Assembly (NCBI RefSeq): GCF_030503875.2
Contig: NZ_CP129968.2
Coordinates: 2,444,001 to 2,508,000, forward strand
Source of the DNA: Marivirga arenosa
Lineage (GTDB): Bacteria > Bacteroidota > Bacteroidia > Cytophagales > Cyclobacteriaceae
Reading direction: 5' to 3'
Length of the DNA stretch: 64,000 bases
Made by a program: the position numbers and the translations under genes. The stretch's first letter is position 1. Every line of letters begins with the position of its first letter. Shown here piece by piece: positions 20,001 to 27,823 of this stretch. Below the pieces are notes generated by a model. It did no database searches, was not told the origin of the DNA, and saw only the letters and a program-made list of their open reading frames with translations.

Positions 20001-20092
20001 TCATCTTTCACACCATTAACATAATAGGTTTCCTGTGCATAAGAAGAAAAGAACCATAAGCTAAAACAAGCTATGAGTAGTTTTTTCATCAT
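17072..20092 (-). CDS. Secreted two-module amidohydrolase-family protein
   Basis: About 1006 residues from the ATG at 20090-20092; the open frame extends nine codons further, but MMKKLLIACFSLWFFSSYAQ is a full signal peptide, so I take this start. It contains two amidohydrolase modules. The first (about 20-420) has IYPSFIELSNNYGLPE where HxH should be, so it looks inactive. A linker with a small beta domain and an acidic stretch (SEEVKEKSPDDEESES) follows, then a second module (from about 560) with TPGIIDEHSHIAISRG, an intact HxH, and ATWGH-free but His-containing segments (ITCHSYVQSEI) and a C-terminal VTLNPAKLLHLDDRMGS. Probably a periplasmic metal-dependent hydrolase or peptidase-like enzyme; substrate unknown. 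First gene of a two-gene operon. Confidence 0.87.
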   Translation of the reverse strand: MMKKLLIACFSLWFFSSYAQETYYVNGVKDERPGLHAFTNATLHVDYKTTLESATLIIKKGEVIAAGTNVSIPKGAIIHDLGGKHIYPSFIELSNNYGLPEVKSQRSNGPQLGPKKEGAYNTNDAIITYFNAYEAFTAKDSEAEKLRKAGFGTVLTHNKDGLIRGTGAVVALHDGPENEIILKEKASQHFSFDKGSSTQDNPSSLMGAIALIRQNYLDAKWYASQNEMVDISLAAFNKNKAHPQIFEVGGDKLYVLRADHLGDEFGVQYIIKGNGDEYQRLDEIGATNASLIIPVNYPEAYDVEDPFDALNVSLAEMKHWEMAPYNLKMLKDKGINFSITADGLKDVSKLQEMLSKSIEVGFSEEEALKALTITPARLIKMDDRLGSLSKGKIANFIITDGSPVQKGTKIYENWVQGNGYKYHDIASPDLAGKYDLSVGEQEYNLMVSGKSGSEDFKIVINDSTSYKLKSDIKKQLISLSFTDEENESIGAVRMSGWLTKDGLAGKARIADGSWVEWSARKNADNEESEEVKEKSPDDEESESIGNLIYPFVAHGNETKPKSETILIKNATVWTNEEDGVLENTDVLLENGKISKIGKNLSASNAREIDGTGKHLTPGIIDEHSHIAISRGVNEGSESVTAEVNIEDVVDSEDINIYRQLSGGVVASQLLHGSANPIGGRSAIVKLKWGYSPEEMKISWSDKFIKFALGENVKQSNWGERNTVRFPQTRMGAEQVFEDAFTRAREYEAEWKSYNQLSKRDQANTAAPRKDMELETLVEILNSDRFITCHSYVQSEINMLMKVAERHGFRINTFTHILEGYKLADKMKEHGVGGSTFSDWWAYKFEVNDAIPYNAALMSGEGVVTAINSDDAEMGRRLNQEAGKTMKYGDVPVEEALKMVTLNPAKLLHLDDRMGSIKEGKDADVVLWTDEPLSIYAKADKTIIEGTVFFDREEQEAKLDAIQAERARLVNKMRGAKSNGKPTQKVMPKSQIIYECETEIQNYSSLK

Positions 20093-20183
20093 ATATATTT
20101 TTAAAATTAAGTAATCCAAAATAGTATTTTTTTAATAATAAAAGAATCAATACTTAACCTATTATTTTATTGGTGCTTTATAG

Positions 20184-20218
20184 GTTTTAATGGAATGCTT
20201 TATTGCTCACATTAAAAC
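20184..20218. repeat. Inverted repeat in divergent intergenic region
   Basis: Arms GTTTTAATG (20184-20192) and CATTAAAAC (20210-20218) are perfect over 9 bp with a 17-base spacer. It lies between the amidohydrolase operon and the CHASE3-GAF gene, upstream of both, and so could be an operator; it has no T-run typical of a terminator on the plus side except a loose one further on. Confidence 0.45.
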
Positions 20219-20243
20219 AACTTTTTTAACAATTAACAAAAAA

Positions 20244-20326
20244 GGAGAGTTAGTTACTATGGGATAAAAATCTTTGTTTTACGCCAACAAACCATTATTT
20301 TAGAAAACAAACGACCATAACTCTCC
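20244..20326. repeat. Inverted repeat flanking the leader of the CHASE3-GAF gene
   Basis: GGAGAGTTA (20244-20252) and TAACTCTCC (20318-20326) are perfect 9-bp arms 65 bases apart; the right arm ends seven bases before the start codon. A near-consensus -7 box AATCTTTG (20269-20276) lies inside, so only the right arm would be in the transcript. A DNA-level site is therefore more likely than an RNA hairpin. Confidence 0.4.
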
Positions 20327-20333
20327 AGAAAGA

Positions 20334-21911
20334 ATGAAGAAATTTTTAAATAAACATTTAATATCCATAGCGATAATAACAGTTTCAACCCTGATATTAT
20401 TAAGTGTTATTCTTTCCTTTTATAACAAAAAAGTGATGAGCGAGGCCTTAGAAACACAAGAGCAAGCTGATCTTGTGTTCCGTACCGCTGAAAACACATT
20501 ATTGAATATTCGGCAAATGGATATTAGTGGTAGAGGATATGCTCTTATTCGAGAAGAAGGATTTTTATTTTGGAGTGTTGAACAAGCCAAAAAACAAAAT
20601 AGAGAAAATTTCAAAACCCTTGATAGTTTATTTGCCATTCAAGGATATTCTGATCCTGTAAATTATCCTAGAGTAAAAGCTGGATATAGAAAATATGTGG
20701 ACTTGTATGAGGAAATGGTGAATCATTTGAAGAATGATGATCTTGAGGCTTATAAAGATTTATTAAGAGAAGATTTTGGTAAAACATTTTGGCCAATAAA
20801 TGATGCCTTTACTACAGAATTATATGAATTTGAAGAAAATTTAGTTGAAGAAGCACAAGCAGCATATGAAAGTGCAATTTTACAAAATACAATAGTTCAA
20901 TTGCTACTTCTACTCATTGGGCTACCTACCTTAATATTTATATTTATTAAATTAAGAAGGGATGAAAAGAAACGGATTGAACTGCTGATTAACCTTAGAG
21001 AGAATAATAAAAAATACCTTTTTAATGATGGCGATACAAGGTTTAGAGGTGCTGCTAAAATCTTAAACGGTTCCATTGAGAATTTGAAAAAAGCGGCAAA
21101 TTATGTAAAAAATGTAGCATCAGGTAATTTTGATATCAGTTGGGATGGGATAACGGAGGAAAATAAGGTGCTTAATCAAGATAATTTAGCTGGTCAGCTG
21201 ATTGAAATGAAAAAGCAAATGGAAAATGCTGACATTGAAAACAAAAAAAGAATTTGGTCAACTGAAGGGCTTTCTAATTTGAGTGAAATCATCAGAAACA
21301 GTGAACAAAATACAGAGGAATTAACTTTTGAAGCCACAAAATACTTAACAGAGTATTTAGGTGCTCAACAAGGTAGTTTATTTATTTTGATGGAAGATGA
21401 GGAGAATGAAAAAGATATGTACCTAGAATTATCGGCAGCATATGCATTTGATAGAAGAAAATATATAAATAAAAGAATAGAAATTGGACAAGGTTTAGTG
21501 GGTCAAACTTACAGAGAAAAGGAAACCTTAGTGCTCACTGAAATACCGCAAGATTATACTTTTATCACATCAGGATTGGGAGATTCAACACCTTCCTGCC
21601 TCACCATAGTTCCTATGAAGTATAATGAAGAAATTCAATCATTAATTGAATTAGCATCATTCAAAGTATTTAAAAAGCATGAGATTGAATTCCTTGAGAA
21701 AGCAGGTGAATATATAGCTTCAGCAATTGCTACCACACAAAATAACGACAAAACCAGAATACTTTTAGAACAAATGCAACAACAAGCTGAAGAAATGAGA
21801 GCCCAGGAAGAGGAGTTAAGACAAAATATGGAAGAATTAGAAGCTACTCAAGAAGAAATGAGAAGGAAAGAAAGAATGATGGAACAAAAGATGAAAAATA
21901 GTGAAAACTAG
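20334..21911 (+). CDS. CHASE3-GAF membrane protein without an output domain
   Basis: 525 residues. A transmembrane helix at about 9-29, a CHASE3-type helical sensor (about 35-180, with DISGRGYALIREEGFLFW, the region typical of CHASE3), a second helix (about 187-205), a HAMP-like linker, a GAF domain (about 325-475, containing GQGLVGQTYREKETLVLTEIP) and a C-terminal coiled coil rich in Gln/Glu (about 480-525). Cytophagales kinases often carry the same coiled coil ahead of a catalytic region, but this protein ends there: no HisKA, GGDEF or phosphatase domain follows. It probably signals through a partner. Its TAG stop shares a CTAG palindrome with the stop of the convergent transporter gene. 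Confidence 0.85.
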   Translation: MKKFLNKHLISIAIITVSTLILLSVILSFYNKKVMSEALETQEQADLVFRTAENTLLNIRQMDISGRGYALIREEGFLFWSVEQAKKQNRENFKTLDSLFAIQGYSDPVNYPRVKAGYRKYVDLYEEMVNHLKNDDLEAYKDLLREDFGKTFWPINDAFTTELYEFEENLVEEAQAAYESAILQNTIVQLLLLLIGLPTLIFIFIKLRRDEKKRIELLINLRENNKKYLFNDGDTRFRGAAKILNGSIENLKKAANYVKNVASGNFDISWDGITEENKVLNQDNLAGQLIEMKKQMENADIENKKRIWSTEGLSNLSEIIRNSEQNTEELTFEATKYLTEYLGAQQGSLFILMEDEENEKDMYLELSAAYAFDRRKYINKRIEIGQGLVGQTYREKETLVLTEIPQDYTFITSGLGDSTPSCLTIVPMKYNEEIQSLIELASFKVFKKHEIEFLEKAGEYIASAIATTQNNDKTRILLEQMQQQAEEMRAQEEELRQNMEELEATQEEMRRKERMMEQKMKNSEN

Positions 21912-23215
21912 TTGTTTTCACTATTATAATTTAAATTCGAAGGAATTCTTACCATTAACAATAATCCCATACCAATAGCAAAGAACAATCCCAATGCAAT
22001 GGTGCTATTTCTCATGCTACCTGTCCATTGTTCAATAAATCCATACGAAAAGGTACCAATTACAACTGCAATCTTTTCAGTTACATCGTAAAAACTAAAG
22101 TAAGAGGCTTCGTCATGTGAATTTTGAGGCATTATTTTAGAATATGTACTTCTGGATAGTGATTGAATTCCTCCCATAACCAAGCCAACAATAAAAGCCA
22201 ATAAATAGAATTGGTAATCAGTATAAACAAAATAGGCATAAATACATATGCCTACCCATATCACTAACATATTCAACAATGAAAACTTATTTGTTTTCTT
22301 TTTTGATATATAAGCAAAACCATAGGAGCCAATTATGGCTACCGCATTAATAATGATAATTGTGATAATTAATTTATTACCAGGTAGGTTTAATTCTTTG
22401 CTCCCAAATGAAGCCGCCATATACATTACGGTCTGAACTCCCATACTATAAAAGAAAAAAGAACTCAAGAAATATTTTAATATAGGTTGGCTGTTAAGTT
22501 CCTTAAATACTTTTATAATCTCTTTATAACCGCTTACAATTATAGATCTGGAATAATTAATTTCTTTCTTAACTTCCTTTAATGCCCTAAAGGTAATTTG
22601 AGCAAAACCAATCCACCATAAGCCTACAGTTAAAAAAGAAAACCTAGCTATAATTCCAGTCTTTTCAAGTCCAAACCAGTCGGGATTTGAAATACATACT
22701 AGATTGATAACCAATAAAATTATGCTACCAATATAACCAAGGGAATAGCCCTTGGCACTGATCATATCATGCTTATCTGGAGTAGCAATTATAGGTAAAA
22801 AGGCATTATAAAAAACTAAACTCCCTGTAAACCCTATACTAGCTAATACAGAACATATTATGGCCCATTCAACATTTTTACCTGTAAAAAAGAATAGACC
22901 TATACATGATAAGCCTCCTAGGTATGTGAAAAACTGCATAAAAGATTTCTTATTAGAAGTATAATCCGCAATACCAGATAGTAAGGGCGATATAATTGCC
23001 ACAATTAAAAAGCTAAATGATATTGCAAAAGAATATAGCGCAGTATTTACTAGTTTAAAGCCAAAAAAATCAACCACATCTCCATTAAAAGCATTTTGTG
23101 TGGCTGTATTATAGAAAACGGGAAAAATAGAAGATTTAATTACTATTGCATAGACTGAATTGGCCCAGTCGTACATACACCATGTATTGATAGTTTTTGA
23201 ATTATTTATCTGCAC
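21908..23215 (-). CDS. MFS transporter of the UMF1 family
   Basis: 435 residues with about twelve hydrophobic segments. The start region INTWCMYDWANSVYAIVIKS matches the W-C-x-Y-D-W-A-N-S signature of the UMF1 (Atg22-like, PF11700) major-facilitator family, and the middle has GLVMGGIQSLSRSTYSKIMP, the conserved loop near transmembrane helix 10. It is an inner-membrane exporter or importer of unknown substrate; fungal relatives export amino acids from vacuoles. The frame opens with GTG at 23213-23215; no ATG before the signature is available in frame except the Met within it, so GTG is preferred. It overlaps the convergent CHASE3-GAF gene by four bases. Confidence 0.88.
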   Translation of the reverse strand: MQINNSKTINTWCMYDWANSVYAIVIKSSIFPVFYNTATQNAFNGDVVDFFGFKLVNTALYSFAISFSFLIVAIISPLLSGIADYTSNKKSFMQFFTYLGGLSCIGLFFFTGKNVEWAIICSVLASIGFTGSLVFYNAFLPIIATPDKHDMISAKGYSLGYIGSIILLVINLVCISNPDWFGLEKTGIIARFSFLTVGLWWIGFAQITFRALKEVKKEINYSRSIIVSGYKEIIKVFKELNSQPILKYFLSSFFFYSMGVQTVMYMAASFGSKELNLPGNKLIITIIIINAVAIIGSYGFAYISKKKTNKFSLLNMLVIWVGICIYAYFVYTDYQFYLLAFIVGLVMGGIQSLSRSTYSKIMPQNSHDEASYFSFYDVTEKIAVVIGTFSYGFIEQWTGSMRNSTIALGLFFAIGMGLLLMVRIPSNLNYNSENN

Positions 23216-23241
23216 AATTATCTAATTATGGTTCAGGAGAC

Positions 23242-23277
23242 AAAAAAAAACCTCATTTCTATTACGAAATGAGGTTT
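23242..23277 (-). terminator. Rho-independent terminator of the exbB-exbD operon
   Basis: A perfect 12-bp stem (23248-23259 with 23266-23277), 6-base loop and, on the minus strand, a run of nine Ts. It lies 20 bases past the stop of the last exbD gene. Confidence 0.9.
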
Positions 23278-23296
23278 TCTATATTAACAATGAAAA

Positions 23297-23779
23297 TTAT
23301 AATAAAGAATTAGATTTATCTTTATTAGTTAATTTCAAAGTATTATACATTAACTTTCTAGCATTTGCTTTTCTTAATTTCTGCTGAACGTCCGTTACAA
23401 TACCCATTTTTGCTTCACTATCAATTTTTAAAGCAATGGTAATTTTATCACGTTCTGCCTCCGATAACTTATCTTTCTCTTTAGAAACCCAAAGAAGAAC
23501 ATCTCTTGGTTCAATAAATACATCGTTAGCTTGAATCTTAGCTTCACCACCAAACTTTTCAGTTTGCTTTGGCTTACCAATGTATAAATAACTAACCAAT
23601 GATTTTCTTTCGATCTTTTTCAATTGAGTTGCCTTAGGTATTTTTTGTTCAACTTTTATTTCAGTCTCTCTCAATACCGTAGTCACCATAAAAAAGAACA
23701 GGAGCATGAAGATAATATCAGGAAGTGCAGAAGTAGGTATTTCCTGACTTGCACTGGTTTTTTTCTTAAACTTTGACAT
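23297..23779 (-). CDS. exbD: ExbD/TolR-family biopolymer transport protein
   Basis: 160 residues. One N-terminal transmembrane helix (about 22-42) within SALPDIIFMLLFFFMVTTVL, which carries the conserved Asp (D21) that conducts protons in ExbD/TolR, followed by a periplasmic domain. A basic cytoplasmic start (MSKFKKKTSAS) supports N-in topology. With ExbB it converts proton flow into energy for TonB-dependent receptors, or acts as a Tol-like pair. It is the last gene of the exbB operon, three bases after the first exbD, and is followed by a strong terminator. The two ExbD copies differ in their periplasmic parts, so they probably form a heterodimer. Confidence 0.93.
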   Translation of the reverse strand: MSKFKKKTSASQEIPTSALPDIIFMLLFFFMVTTVLRETEIKVEQKIPKATQLKKIERKSLVSYLYIGKPKQTEKFGGEAKIQANDVFIEPRDVLLWVSKEKDKLSEAERDKITIALKIDSEAKMGIVTDVQQKLRKANARKLMYNTLKLTNKDKSNSLL

Positions 23780-23782
23780 AAC

Positions 23783-24346
23783 TTATCCTCCTATGTTTGT
23801 TGGTTCCGCAATTGAAATCGCCATTGGAATATCACCTTTACCTTTTTCGTAAAGAGCTTTTTCCTTAGGATTCTTTAAATCTAATGATCTATATTCATCA
23901 GCCGTAATACCTGCTCTATCAGCATAAATCTGATAGTATGCACCTTGCAGCTGATCTAATACATTAATATAAATCTCATAACTTGTTCCTCTATCTGTTT
24001 TAAAGGAAACAATTGCATCTTGTGGGCTTTCCGCTAGATCATCACTATTGTTAGGATTTAAAACATGCTCAATAAGCATCTCTTTAATCTTAGTATAATC
24101 ATCAAGCCTCTCACCCTCAACCAACAATCTGTCAGCTGAGTTGATAGCTACTTTAAAAAGGTTTCTATCTTTAATTTTAACATCAATCTGCTCAGCATCA
24201 TCTGGCTCAGGAGGCAATGTTAAAGTTAAACCCTTATCTGATGCAATGGTAGTAGTTACAAGAAAGAATATTAACAATAAGAATGCAATATCGGCCATTG
24301 AACCGGCATTCACCTCTGCTGTTGCTCTTCCTTTACTTCTAGCCAT
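23783..24346 (-). CDS. exbD: ExbD/TolR-family biopolymer transport protein
   Basis: 187 residues. The start MARSKGRATAEVNAGSMADI is basic, then a single helix (about 18-38, MADIAFLLLIFFLVTTTIAS) holds the conserved Asp19 that lines the ExbB-ExbD proton path. The periplasmic region (about 40-187) is longer than in Escherichia coli ExbD (141 residues) and ends in a segment with YADRAGITADEYRSLDL. Part of the same operon: it overlaps the stop of the upstream 107-residue gene by a base and is followed after three bases by the second exbD. Role: TonB energisation or Tol-like outer-membrane work. Confidence 0.93.
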   Translation of the reverse strand: MARSKGRATAEVNAGSMADIAFLLLIFFLVTTTIASDKGLTLTLPPEPDDAEQIDVKIKDRNLFKVAINSADRLLVEGERLDDYTKIKEMLIEHVLNPNNSDDLAESPQDAIVSFKTDRGTSYEIYINVLDQLQGAYYQIYADRAGITADEYRSLDLKNPKEKALYEKGKGDIPMAISIAEPTNIGG

Positions 24347-24669
24347 TATCTTATTAGTTTACTGATTTCAGAATAAACAATAGATATTACCGCAATCCCC
24401 ATTAGCAAATAAGTAGTGATTAAAACACCTCCAATTACTTGAGAAGAAGTACTTGTAATATCAAATTTTATGTATTTAGCAGTTACTTCGTCACCTGAAA
24501 TACTCCAACTGACAACGTAAATTACACCGATCGCTAAAACCCCTATCAAAGACTTTAAAAGACTTTTGGGTTGACTAAGTGCGCTAATTAAAGGTAATAC
24601 TATAGCTCCTAATGCAGCAACGATTACCAATAAATATGCACCATATAATAATATATCAACAAATTCCAT
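24346..24669 (-). CDS. Three-helix membrane protein within the exbB-exbD operon
   Basis: 107 residues, mostly hydrophobic, with three likely transmembrane helices (about 6-28, 38-56 and 78-100). I recognise no named family. It lies between exbB and the first exbD, sharing its last base with the start of exbD, so it is almost surely made with them. In Bacteroidota exbB/exbD clusters a small membrane protein at this position recurs, which suggests a subunit or assembly factor of the motor complex; that is inference from position only. Confidence 0.8.
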   Translation of the reverse strand: MEFVDILLYGAYLLVIVAALGAIVLPLISALSQPKSLLKSLIGVLAIGVIYVVSWSISGDEVTAKYIKFDITSTSSQVIGGVLITTYLLMGIAVISIVYSEISKLIR

Positions 24670-24693
24670 TTAGTTAAACTTTAAAGGTTAAAC

Positions 24694-25557
24694 TTACTTA
24701 GAAAGATTGTGCTTCACTAAGATATCTACTAAAGCAATAGAAGCATCTTCCATCTGGTTTACTAAAGAATCTACTTTAGAAACGCAATAGTTATAGAATA
24801 ATTGTAAGATAACCGCAACAATCAAACCTGCAACAGTTGTTAATAAGGCTACTTTAATACCTCCAGCAACCAAAGATGGAGAAATATCACCCGCAGCTTC
24901 AATAGCATCAAATGCACCAATCATACCGATTACAGTACCCATGAAACCTAACATTGGAGCAAGAGAGATAAATAATGAAATCCATACTAAACCTCTTTCT
25001 AAACGTCCCATTTCAACAGAACCGTAAGAAATTACAGATTTCTCAACCATTTCAACACCTTCTGACATTCTCATCAAACCTTGAGTAAAGATAGATGCAA
25101 CTGGACCTCTTGTATTTTTAGTTACTTCTTTAGCTGCTTCAACACCACCTTGATTTAAAGCGTCTTCTACATTAGCTAATAATTTATTAGTATTTGTAGT
25201 AGCTAAGTTTAAAGTAATGATTCTTTCAATAGCAATTGCTAATCCTAAGATTAAACAAATTAATACTACTGACATGAATTCCCATCCACCTTCGATAAAC
25301 TTCTCTTTTACAATTTGGTGAAAGCCTTGCTCTTCAACAACCTCTTCCTCTTCAACAACTGCAGTTGCAGTAGTGTCTACTTCAGACTCATCCATTGCAG
25401 CAGAATCAGCTTCTGCAGCAGCAGAATCACTTTCCATAGCTGTTGTGTCATTTTCCATTTCAGAAGTCGCTGCTTCCTCATCTTGAGCAATTGCATTGCC
25501 ATTAAAACCGAATACTAGTGCTCCGGCCATCATCATTAAAACAAATAGCTTTTTCAT
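24694..25557 (-). CDS. exbB: MotA/TolQ/ExbB-family proton channel protein with acidic N-terminal linker
   Basis: 287 residues. Signal-like hydrophobic start (to about residue 24), then an unusual Ser/Glu/Asp/Ala-rich linker (about 25-78, with DTTAMESDSAAAEADSAAMD) before the ExbB core: a helix at about 90-112, a cytoplasmic loop with KEVTKNTRGPVASIF, and two further helices (about 190-215 and 230-255) containing GFMGTVIGMIGAFDAIEAAG and LLTTVAGLIVAV, whose threonines line the proton path in ExbB/TolQ. It forms the pentameric motor around ExbD and powers TonB. First gene of the operon exbB > small membrane protein > exbD > exbD. Confidence 0.93.
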   Translation of the reverse strand: MKKLFVLMMMAGALVFGFNGNAIAQDEEAATSEMENDTTAMESDSAAAEADSAAMDESEVDTTATAVVEEEEVVEEQGFHQIVKEKFIEGGWEFMSVVLICLILGLAIAIERIITLNLATTNTNKLLANVEDALNQGGVEAAKEVTKNTRGPVASIFTQGLMRMSEGVEMVEKSVISYGSVEMGRLERGLVWISLFISLAPMLGFMGTVIGMIGAFDAIEAAGDISPSLVAGGIKVALLTTVAGLIVAVILQLFYNYCVSKVDSLVNQMEDASIALVDILVKHNLSK

Positions 25558-25732
25558 AGTTAAGTTGTTTGTAATTTTCCTTTTTTAGTTATTGTATGTT
25601 AGTTAAATGAAAACTAAGTCCAATTTTACACAAATATCAACAAACAGAAAATTATTTTAGCAATTCTTTAAGCCCAATCTCTATTATTTAATCAAATAAC
25701 ATCAAAAAGATTTAATTTATTACTTAAAAATG

Positions 25733-25819
25733 CGGAGAAGGAGGGATTCGAACCCTCGGTACCCGTGAAGGTACACTCGCTTTCCAGGCGAGCCCGATCG
25801 ACCACTCTGGCACCTCTCC
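25733..25819 (-). tRNA. tRNA-Ser (anticodon GGA)
   Basis: 87 bases on the minus strand with a seven-base-pair acceptor (one G-U), the anticodon arm CTCGC-CTGGAAA-GCGAG with GGA at 25783-25785, a long variable arm as in class II tRNAs, and the TTCGAATC T-loop. The long variable arm and discriminator G mark serine. The terminal CCA is not encoded. It reads UCC/UCU serine codons. Confidence 0.95.
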
Positions 25820-25997
25820 CTCTATCTGTAAATATTTAGTTCTCGATTGAACTCTTTTCAAACGTGCACAAATAAATTAATAATTTATTCTTCATGCAAG
25901 TGCATTTTGTCAAATGGTAAATTTAAATACGCAATTGAGTTGCGAATTGAAGAATAGTATTTAATAATATAATTATTTAATGTGAATACACTTATAA

Positions 25998-27068
25998 CTA
26001 TTCCATTTCACCTCTTAATGGCTTAATTAAATAGTTATGTTGTAGTTCTTTTGTTTTAGCATGACTAATAACGTACATCATTTTTGTAATCGCAGCCTCT
26101 GTTGTTATATCACTTCCACTAAATACACCAATAGATTGTAAATCCTTACTCGTTTGATATCTACCTTGAATAACCTTCCCTCCCATGCATTGCGATACAT
26201 TCATTATTAGAACGCCTTTATTTATTGCTTTTTGTAGTGCATTAATGAACCATTTTTCAGTTGGAGCATTTCCTGAACCAAAAGTTTCAATAACTAAACC
26301 CTTTAATCCATCAATTGATAACACCCCCTCTACGAGCGCTTTCGATATACCTGGAAACACTTTAAGAATAGCCACTTCCTGTTGAATATTTTTTCGGACC
26401 TTTAATTCAGCATCTTGTTGATAGGGTCTGAGTGCAGCGAAATTATATTCTATTATTATTCCCGCTTCCGCCAATACTGGATAATTTTCACTTTGAAAGG
26501 CATCAAATTGTACACTTTCAACTTTCTTAGCCCTATTTGCTCTGAGAAGTAGATTATCAAAATATATACAGACTTCAGAAACGATAGGACGTTGGTTTAA
26601 TTTCTGACTTGCAATCTCAATAGCCGTTATTAAATTCTCCCTCGCATCAGATCTTGCAGCACCAATAGGAAGTTGAGCGCCTGTAAAAATCACCGGTTTA
26701 TTCAATCCTTCCAACATAAAGCTTATTGCTGAAGCTGTATAAGCCATAGTATCAGTACCGTGGATTACTATAAATCCGTCATAAGCATCATAATACTCTT
26801 CAACTAAGCTAGCAATATCATCCCAGTGTGAAGGGTTTACGTCCGAAGAATCAATTAAATTATTGAATGAGGCTACCGATATTTTGAGATTAAAATTTTT
26901 AAGAGAAGGTACTTCATCCAATATATTTTGAAAATCAAAAGGTACCAGGGCTTGTTGTTCATTGTATACCATACCTAATGTACCTCCAGTATAGATTATC
27001 ATGATTGCACAATCAGGAGCTTTAGGTGTAGCGGTATCAATGTGTATTAGTTTATAGTACTGCTTCAT
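25998..27068 (-). CDS. ansA: Type I L-asparaginase (cytoplasmic)
   Basis: 356 residues, hydrolyses asparagine to aspartate and ammonia. Both catalytic threonine motifs are visible: IIYTGGTLGM (about 24-33) and VIHGTDTMAYTASAISFML (about 98-116) with the Thr-Asp pair; a conserved Lys follows in the C-terminal half. No signal peptide, which makes it the cytoplasmic type I form. The protein begins MKQYYKLIHIDTATPKAPDC, slightly longer than average. It is the last gene of an overlapping operon with SpoIIE, deacetylase, glycosyltransferase and TatD genes; its ATG shares one base with the TatD stop codon (TAATG). Supplies nitrogen and aspartate from asparagine. Confidence 0.93.
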   Translation of the reverse strand: MKQYYKLIHIDTATPKAPDCAIMIIYTGGTLGMVYNEQQALVPFDFQNILDEVPSLKNFNLKISVASFNNLIDSSDVNPSHWDDIASLVEEYYDAYDGFIVIHGTDTMAYTASAISFMLEGLNKPVIFTGAQLPIGAARSDARENLITAIEIASQKLNQRPIVSEVCIYFDNLLLRANRAKKVESVQFDAFQSENYPVLAEAGIIIEYNFAALRPYQQDAELKVRKNIQQEVAILKVFPGISKALVEGVLSIDGLKGLVIETFGSGNAPTEKWFINALQKAINKGVLIMNVSQCMGGKVIQGRYQTSKDLQSIGVFSGSDITTEAAITKMMYVISHAKTKELQHNYLIKPLRGEME

Positions 27069-27823
27069 TAGGAAAACAATTCAGTAGCATTTTTGCTAGT
27101 AATTTCGATCAAATCGGACTTAGACATTTCTTTAAGATCAGCTAACTTTTGAGCAATTAGGTCCAAAAAAGCTGGCTCATTTCTTTTACCTCTTTTAGGA
27201 GTTGGCGCTAAGTAAGGTGCATCTGTCTCCAAAACTATTCTATTAAGATCAATATCAGGAATATGTTCTGCAAGGCCGCCATTTTTAAAGGTTACCACCC
27301 CTCCGATACCTATAAAAAAACCTAAATCAATCACTTTTTGAGCTTCTTCGGCAGTACCAGTGAAACAATGGAAAACACCTTTTAGCTTATCATCATTCAT
27401 TTTTTTGATAATATCATAAGTATCATCAAAAGAATCTCTGCAATGAAGAATTACAGGTATTTGATGATCCTTGGCAAATTGCACTTGTATTCTAAGTGCT
27501 TCTTTTTGTTGTTCTATTAAACTTTTATCCCAATAATAATCTAAACCTATTTCACCAACAGCAGCAAACTTTCTCTTATTCAGCCAATCTTCAACTTCGT
27601 AAAGCTGTTTTTCAAAATGCTTTTCAACAGAGCAGGGATGAACACCCATAGTAGCGATAGTGTTAGAAAACTTTTCTTCCACTTCTAACATGGGCTCAAT
27701 TGACTTATGATCGATATTGGGCATGTAGAAGCGTTTTACTCCAGCCTCTTCTGCCCTTTCCATCATTTCCTGTCTATCTTCATCAAATTTATCTACATAT
27801 AAATGTGCGTGTGTTTCAATCAT
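27068..27823 (-). CDS. tatD: TatD-family metal-dependent deoxyribonuclease
   Basis: 251 residues, the usual length. Family motifs in order: ETHAHL at residue 3 (metal-binding HxH), AVGEIGLDYYWD (about 90-101) with the metal-bridging Glu, ILHCRDSF (about 126-133), FHCFTG (about 152-157) and VLETDAPYLAPTPKRGKRNEP (about 197-217) with the late Asp. TatD proteins are Mg-dependent 3'-5' exonucleases of the amidohydrolase superfamily, some acting in DNA repair and quality control. It overlaps the glycosyltransferase stop by four bases (ATGA) and the asparaginase start by one. Confidence 0.94.
   Translation of the reverse strand: MIETHAHLYVDKFDEDRQEMMERAEEAGVKRFYMPNIDHKSIEPMLEVEEKFSNTIATMGVHPCSVEKHFEKQLYEVEDWLNKRKFAAVGEIGLDYYWDKSLIEQQKEALRIQVQFAKDHQIPVILHCRDSFDDTYDIIKKMNDDKLKGVFHCFTGTAEEAQKVIDLGFFIGIGGVVTFKNGGLAEHIPDIDLNRIVLETDAPYLAPTPKRGKRNEPAFLDLIAQKLADLKEMSKSDLIEITSKNATELFS

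Noticed and set aside
25871..25889. Perfect 19-base AT-only palindrome between asparaginase and tRNA-Ser
   Set aside because: It has no G or C, is not followed by a T-run, and such palindromes are common by chance in AT-rich spacers; it may still act in the tRNA promoter area, but there is nothing to support that.
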